17,073 nt of DNA from Candidatus Gastranaerophilales bacterium. GTDB lineage: Bacteria > Cyanobacteriota > Vampirovibrionia > Gastranaerophilales > JAQUYY01. The position numbers and the translations under genes were made by a program. Below, piece by piece: positions 13,052 to 17,073 of the stretch. The stretch covers positions 1 through 17,073 of the forward strand of contig JAQUYY010000010.1 in assembly GCA_028691575.1 (NCBI GenBank). Reading direction: 5' to 3'. The notes beneath the pieces were generated by a model, which saw nothing but the letters and a program-made list of their open reading frames with translations, was not told the origin of the DNA and did no database searches. How positions within the stretch are numbered: the stretch's first letter is position 1; the number at the start of each line of letters is the position of its first letter.

Positions 13052-14008
13052 TTATTCATTCATAACCCATTTTTTTCTTGTTTTCCATTGAATCAATGTT
13101 AATATCAAAATTATAAAGAATAAAATATATGCAATCGCTGATGCTCTGCCTACTTTGAAAAACTCAAATGCATTTTTGTAAAGCCAGTAAACAAGCACGT
13201 TTGTAGAGTTTTGAGGACCACCTTCGGTCATCAGATAAATTAAATCAAACACTTGAAAAGATGAAATAGTTGTGATTATCAGGACAAAAAATACTGTCGG
13301 GCTTAAAAGAGGAAAGGTTACATTAAAAAACTTCTTAATCCCTGTAGCTCCGTCAATTTCGGCAGCTTCCATTAAATTTTGCGGAATCCCCTGCAACCCG
13401 GCTAAAAAAATCACCATGTTATAGCCGATATTTTTCCAAACACTGACCATTATAATTGCCGGCATTGCTATGTATTTGTCATAAAGCCAGTTTATCTGTG
13501 CTCCTCCTAAAAACCAGTTCATAATACCGTTTGATGGATCAAAAATCCACTCCCATACTATTCCTGCAACAATCATAGGTGTGATAAACGGCAAAAAATA
13601 TACTGTTTTGTATAAGTTTGTTCCCCGAAATCCTTTATCTAAAATAATAGCAATTATTAACGGAATGATAATTCCAAGTACAGCAACAGATACGGCATAA
13701 TAAAAAGTGTTGAATAATATGAAATAAAATTCATTGTCTGAAAATAGTTCAAAATAATTTTGTAATCCGATAAATTCCGGCGGATTAATTAAATTCCACT
13801 TTGTAAAACTGATAAAAAGTGAGCCAAGCACAGGAAGTATAATAAATGCAAAAGTGCCTAAAAATGCTGGGAAAATCAACCCAAAAGCAGAAAAAGCATC
13901 TGTCTGAAATACATTATAAAATTTTTTCAAAAGGGCATTTATATTTTTTTTCTCCAATAATTTTATTATTAGACGGATAGAAGATGGCCTTATTTTTAAG
14001 CATCGCAC
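13052..14008 (-). CDS. ABC sugar transporter permease, MalF/UgpA type
   Basis: The 318-residue protein has about six membrane helices and the EAA motif NLMEAAEIDGATGIKKFFNVTFPLLSPT. Together with FIGLQNYFELF, YFLPFITPMIVAGIVWEWIF and LMTEGGPQNST these are hallmarks of the first permease of CUT1 sugar importers (UgpA, LacF). It pairs with the MalG-type permease at 10914. The frame begins at a GTG (14008) that overlaps the response regulator gene by 13 bp, pointing to translational coupling. The first 30 or so residues are unlike the family, and a GGAG at about 13950 has no in-frame ATG after it, so the true start remains unclear. The operon was presumably continuous with the second permease before the insertion. 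Confidence 0.9.
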   Translation of the reverse strand: MRCLKIRPSSIRLIIKLLEKKNINALLKKFYNVFQTDAFSAFGLIFPAFLGTFAFIILPVLGSLFISFTKWNLINPPEFIGLQNYFELFSDNEFYFILFNTFYYAVSVAVLGIIIPLIIAIILDKGFRGTNLYKTVYFLPFITPMIVAGIVWEWIFDPSNGIMNWFLGGAQINWLYDKYIAMPAIIMVSVWKNIGYNMVIFLAGLQGIPQNLMEAAEIDGATGIKKFFNVTFPLLSPTVFFVLIITTISSFQVFDLIYLMTEGGPQNSTNVLVYWLYKNAFEFFKVGRASAIAYILFFIILILTLIQWKTRKKWVMNE

Positions 14009-14406
14009 GCATTATCGGCAGTATTTTTATCTAATTTTTCGGACATTTTTTTGCAGGTAATTTCAAAAATTCTTCTTATTTCATTAGCACCAAGATCTTT
14101 TCTTATGTAGTTTTCAATGCCTAAATCAAAACATTTTTCGATTTCTTTCATATCAGAAACTGATGTAAGTATAATAATTACTGCATCTTTTGAAATAGCT
14201 TTGATTTCTTTTAATGATTCTATACCGTCTTTTTTAGGCATTTTTAAGTCTAGAAGAACAACGTCGGGAGAATATTTTATAAAAAAATCAACGGCTTCTT
14301 CTCCATTTTGTGCTTCTGCAACAATCTCGCATTTAAAGTCCGATAATATTTTTTTTATCATTATTCGGACTATTTTATCGTCATCAGCAATTAAAACTCT
14401 AGGCAT
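13996..14406 (-). CDS. Stand-alone CheY-like response regulator receiver protein
   Basis: The 136-residue protein is a single receiver domain. The acidic pocket is Asp8-Asp9-Asp10, the phospho-acceptor is Asp53 (VVLLDLKMP), the switch Thr is Thr81 and the conserved Lys is Lys103. No DNA-binding or enzymatic output domain follows, only a short polar tail (KKMSEKLDKNTADN). AGGAG lies six bases before the ATG. No histidine kinase is nearby. Its last codons overlap the start of the MalF-type permease by 13 bp, so the two are probably translated together, an unusual partnership that could mean phosphorelay input linked to sugar uptake, or just a shared transcript. The promoter would lie in the 152-bp divergent gap with the Rrf2 gene. 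Confidence 0.9.
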   Translation of the reverse strand: MPRVLIADDDKIVRIMIKKILSDFKCEIVAEAQNGEEAVDFFIKYSPDVVLLDLKMPKKDGIESLKEIKAISKDAVIIILTSVSDMKEIEKCFDLGIENYIRKDLGANEIRRIFEITCKKMSEKLDKNTADNACDA

Positions 14407-14486
14407 TTGCTACTCCTTTTGTTATTATAATTAAAATTATTATATAAAAAATAAATAGGTGTGTAAATGAATTTTTATTAAATTAT

Positions 14487-14531
14487 TTGATTTTTTTGCC
14501 GATTTGAATTAGTATATTTAGGAGTTCAAAT
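14487..14531 (+). promoter_or_regulatory. Candidate Rrf2 promoter overlapped by an inverted repeat
   Basis: TTGATT (14487-14492) and TAGTAT (14510-14515) are spaced by 17 bp. The inverted repeat atttgaa (14502-14508) / ttcaaat (14525-14531) spans the -10 element, with centres 23 bp apart, as would suit a dimeric repressor. Autoregulation is common in the Rrf2 family, so this is a reasonable operator, but unproven. Confidence 0.4.
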
Positions 14532-14558
14532 ACTTTAATATTTCTTTAGAGGAATTTT

Positions 14559-14966
14559 ATGTCTGTTATAAAAATTTCGGAAGCTGCAAGCATCGCAATT
14601 CATTCAACGGTTTTGTTAGCTCTAAACCCTGAAAGAATGCGTTCAACAAAAGAAATTGCTGCTATTCTTGGTGTTTCAGAAGCACATTTGGCAAAAGTTA
14701 TGCAAATGCTTGTAAAGGCAAATTTTGTTAATTCTATAAGAGGACCTAAAGGCGGATTTATTTTGAAAAAGTCTCCTGAAGAAATTAAGTTAAGTGATAT
14801 CTATGTTTTGATAGACGGACAAAATATACCTAAAACTTGCGGATTTCACGCAAAATTATGTGAAGACGTCTGTGTAATTGATAAATTAACAGCATCTCTA
14901 ACAAATGAATTCAATAAAATTTTAGAAAAAACCTCTATTACTGATATTATTAAAAAATTTAATTAG
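14559..14966 (+). CDS. Rrf2-family transcriptional regulator, probably Fe-S-binding
   Basis: The 135-residue protein has the Rrf2 winged helix: MRSTKEIAAILGVSEAHLAKVMQMLVKANFVNSIRGPKGGF, with the wing RGPKGGF at 61-67. Three cysteines in CX6CX3C (Cys94, Cys101, Cys105) occupy the position where IscR, NsrR and RsrR bind an iron-sulfur cluster, suggesting sensing of iron, nitric oxide or redox state. The spacing is close to but not the same as in IscR or NsrR (roughly CX5CX5C), so which cluster type is unknown. An AGAGGA lies five bases before the ATG. It is a single gene, divergent from the response regulator, converging with the PIG-L gene. No iscS/iscU-type targets lie in the window. Confidence 0.88.
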   Translation: MSVIKISEAASIAIHSTVLLALNPERMRSTKEIAAILGVSEAHLAKVMQMLVKANFVNSIRGPKGGFILKKSPEEIKLSDIYVLIDGQNIPKTCGFHAKLCEDVCVIDKLTASLTNEFNKILEKTSITDIIKKFN

Positions 14967-15021
14967 AAGCGATTTTAAATGTTCAAAATTTTAATTTTTG
15001 AGATGGTTTCAAGACAGTTTT

Positions 15022-15768
15022 TTATAATTTCAAAAAATCATCAACGCCAAGTATGCTAAAAGCTTCGGCATATCCTAAATTTGTTTGCATTCCTCGATAT
15101 TGATTCAGTCCTATTATTCCTTGTAAAAAATCCACATATGTAAGCTGTGATTGATAATTTTTTATATAATGTTTTTTTTTCTCAAGGATATTTAAAATGT
15201 CTACATAATGAGTAATAATTGGAAGTGCAGACCATACTTCATAAAAGACAATTTGAACATTTTCCTTATGTTGTTTTCTTTTTAATAATTTTTGCAGCAA
15301 AATAGTCGTTGCTTTATGATCTTTATGCTGATCAAAATAATTTGGAATAAAAATATAATCATAGTCTAAAATTTCTATGTTTTTTACAATATCATAATTT
15401 TTAATAAGTTTTCTGTCTTCTATCGGCAATAAAGAGAAATTTTTTATTCCCATTTCTTGCATTGTATTTTTAAATTCATTAGCTCGGATTAATTTTAGCT
15501 CTTTAGAATCAATATTGTAACCGCCATGGCTGCCATCAGTTAAGCAAATTACGTCAAAATTTTGAGGGTATAGCGATAATATTCCTCCACAGCCTATAGT
15601 CTCGTCATCCGGGTGAGGCGCTAACAATAGGCATTTGTCTTCTTTTTTAAAAGTAAGTTCTGTTGGAAAAATTTTAACAAAATGAAAAAATCGTGCCAGC
15701 TTTAAAAAACGATTTGCAAAAATTATTTTTTCATATATTTTTTTTATTACTTTAGATATCTTTTTCAT
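15022..15768 (-). CDS. PIG-L / LmbE-family deacetylase
   Basis: The 248-residue protein has the zinc-binding motif APHPDDETIGCGG (Pro51-Glu56 core PHPDDE) and the downstream HKDH (148-151), both typical of PIG-L/LmbE N-acetylglucosamine-type deacetylases. A 30-residue basic/hydrophobic N-terminus precedes the domain, possibly membrane-peripheral. These enzymes remove acetyl groups from GlcNAc-containing lipids, thiols or antibiotics; the substrate here is unknown. It is 51 bp after wecB, so it may act on a surface-sugar intermediate. No clear Shine-Dalgarno sequence precedes the ATG, but TATAAT on the minus strand (15784-15779) lies about ten bases before it, which would suit an own near-leaderless promoter. 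Confidence 0.88.
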   Translation of the reverse strand: MKKISKVIKKIYEKIIFANRFLKLARFFHFVKIFPTELTFKKEDKCLLLAPHPDDETIGCGGILSLYPQNFDVICLTDGSHGGYNIDSKELKLIRANEFKNTMQEMGIKNFSLLPIEDRKLIKNYDIVKNIEILDYDYIFIPNYFDQHKDHKATTILLQKLLKRKQHKENVQIVFYEVWSALPIITHYVDILNILEKKKHYIKNYQSQLTYVDFLQGIIGLNQYRGMQTNLGYAEAFSILGVDDFLKL

Positions 15769-15819
15769 AATTATATAAATTATACTTAAAAATAATTAAA
15801 AACTAAAGAAGTTTATTGT

Positions 15820-16956
15820 TTAAAAAACTTTTTTAAATAGAAAATCTTGGTTTTGTAAAATTGCCTTAACAATTTTTTTTGCTGCACTACCATCTCCATA
15901 AGGATTTTTAGCGTTTGACATTTTTGCGTAAATTTTTGAATTGTCTAATAATTTTTGAGTTATGTTAATAATTTTTTCTTTATTTGTTCCGACTAACTTA
16001 ACCGTTCCATACTCAATAGCTTCAGGGCGTTCGGTTGTTTCTCGCAATACAAGTACAGGAATACCAAGGGATGGAGCTTCTTCCTGAATTCCTCCCGAAT
16101 CGGTAAGAATTATGTAAGATTTTTTCATTAAACTTGCAAATGGAGCATAATCTAAAGGTTCAATGAGTTTTATCCGCTCAATTCCACCGAGCATTGAATA
16201 TACGGTATTTCGTACATTCGGATTCAAATGTACAGGATAAACTACTTGAATATCATTATTGTTTTTAACAAGTTCAATCATCGCATTGCAAATGTTTTCC
16301 AGCGGTTTCCCGAAATTTTCACGCCGGTGAGAAGTTAGCAGAATCGTTTTTAAGTTATTGTCTAAATTAATGTTTGAAATATCTGTTTTTTTATTATTTA
16401 TAGTCATTAAAAGAGCATCAATGACAGTATTTCCAGTCAAATAAATTCTTTTAGTGTCTTTAATTCCTGAATTAATGAGATTATCAACTGATTTTTGAGT
16501 TGGTGCAAAGTATAGAGAAGATGTTGCATCTGCCACCATTCTATTTATCTCCTCAGGGAAAGGATTTTCCTTGTCAAAAGTTCTTAAACCAGCTTCAACA
16601 TGCCCGACAGGGATTCGAGCATAAAAAGCACTAAGACTTGTGGCAAGTGTTGTTGTAGTGTCACCATGAACCAATACCAGATGAGGTTTTGCTTGTTCTA
16701 AAACTTCTTTCATTTTTAAAAGTACATCAGAAGTTAATATCCACAAATTTTGGTTTTGTTTCATCACATTCAAGTCAAAATCGGGCTTGATTTCAAACAA
16801 ATCAAGCACTTGGTCGAGCATTTGGCGATGTTGTGCTGTTACGCAAACGATTGATTCAAAATTATCTGAATTTTTTTCCAACTCTTTTATGACAGGAGCC
16901 ATTTTTATGGCTTCAGGTCGTGTTCCAAATACAGTTAAAACTTTTATTTTGCTCAA
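15820..16956 (-). CDS. wecB: UDP-N-acetylglucosamine 2-epimerase (non-hydrolysing)
   Basis: WecB interconverts UDP-GlcNAc and UDP-ManNAc for surface polysaccharides such as enterobacterial common antigen, teichoic acid linkage units or capsule. The 378 residues show the N-terminal GTRPEAIKMAPVI, TAQHRQML, VLVHGDTTTT (Asp99), HVEAGLRT (Glu121), PEEINRM, TSHRREN (His210) and DSGGIQEEAP (285-294), all as in the family; length is normal. The start is a TTG at 16956, with GGAG seven bases upstream at 16967-16964; no ATG lies nearby in frame. It is followed by the PIG-L-type gene. Upstream 16957-17073 is A/T-rich with no gene and contains a TATAAT-like element near 16990. Confidence 0.95.
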   Translation of the reverse strand: MSKIKVLTVFGTRPEAIKMAPVIKELEKNSDNFESIVCVTAQHRQMLDQVLDLFEIKPDFDLNVMKQNQNLWILTSDVLLKMKEVLEQAKPHLVLVHGDTTTTLATSLSAFYARIPVGHVEAGLRTFDKENPFPEEINRMVADATSSLYFAPTQKSVDNLINSGIKDTKRIYLTGNTVIDALLMTINNKKTDISNINLDNNLKTILLTSHRRENFGKPLENICNAMIELVKNNNDIQVVYPVHLNPNVRNTVYSMLGGIERIKLIEPLDYAPFASLMKKSYIILTDSGGIQEEAPSLGIPVLVLRETTERPEAIEYGTVKLVGTNKEKIINITQKLLDNSKIYAKMSNAKNPYGDGSAAKKIVKAILQNQDFLFKKVF

Positions 16957-17073
16957 AAAACAACTCCAAAAATGTTACATATTTTTCATTATATAATAAA
17001 GAAATTCAATTGTATCTGTTGTTAAAAACTTGTATATAAGTCGCAAATTATGTTATTATAAAATCTGCGTATA

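Noticed and set aside
14967..15021. Terminator between the Rrf2 and PIG-L genes (tcaaaat / atttttga)
   Set aside because: The stem is A/T-only with a mismatch; too weak to call.

Overview
The window is AT-rich chromosomal DNA from a bacterium using the standard code, with ATG, GTG and TTG starts and clear AGGAGG-type ribosome binding sites. The gene set (MurA, FtsH, a class III type IV pilin-like protein, WecB, SPFH protein) suggests a Gram-negative-type or otherwise diderm organism. The style of the pilin leader, the base composition and the small RWYDxDP protein remind me of gut Gastranaerophilales (Vampirovibrionia/Melainabacteria). That placement is an impression from memory, not a demonstrated one.

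Layout. (1) Bases 1-2228: the 3' end of an SPFH/prohibitin gene, then a decayed accessory stretch. This holds a palindrome, an IS3-type OrfA remnant, a SPASM-like radical SAM gene and a 143-bp inverted-repeat-bounded element that looks like a MITE or solo IS remnant. (2) Bases 2229-2598: a small unknown gene, then a strong bidirectional terminator. (3) Bases 5502-2605, minus strand: a compact operon of murA (TTG start), a small tandem-duplicated RWYDxDP protein, a YhaM-like OB-HD exoribonuclease and a small exported protein. (4) Bases 5884-9885, plus strand, divergent from murA: ftsH, a Bax-inhibitor-1 family membrane protein and gltA-type glutamate synthase small subunit, with 19-23 bp gaps. 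(5) Bases 9886-10038: two dispersed palindromic repeats filling the gap to a convergent pilin-like gene (10758-10039).

(6) Bases 14406-10914, minus strand: an orphan CheY-like response regulator overlapping a MalF/UgpA-type sugar permease and, after an interruption, a MalG/UgpE-type permease. The interruption (about 1.15 kb) is bracketed by two 63-bp direct repeats that are 53/63 identical by hand alignment. It carries a GIY-YIG endonuclease gene broken by a one-base deletion in a poly-A run and an unknown two-TM protein whose N-terminus and stop codon are built from copies of the same palindromic repeat. This repeat-plus-nuclease cassette is the most intriguing structure in the window. (7) Bases 14487-14966: an Rrf2-type (probably Fe-S) regulator with an inverted repeat over its predicted promoter. 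(8) Bases 16956-15022, minus strand: wecB (TTG start) followed by a PIG-L/LmbE-type deacetylase, probably for cell-surface sugar metabolism.

Functional themes are envelope synthesis (MurA, WecB, PIG-L), membrane protein quality control (FtsH, BI-1 protein, SPFH protein), nitrogen/redox metabolism (GltA, Rrf2) and sugar uptake (permease pair without a visible ATPase or binding protein). No tRNA, rRNA or CRISPR array was seen.
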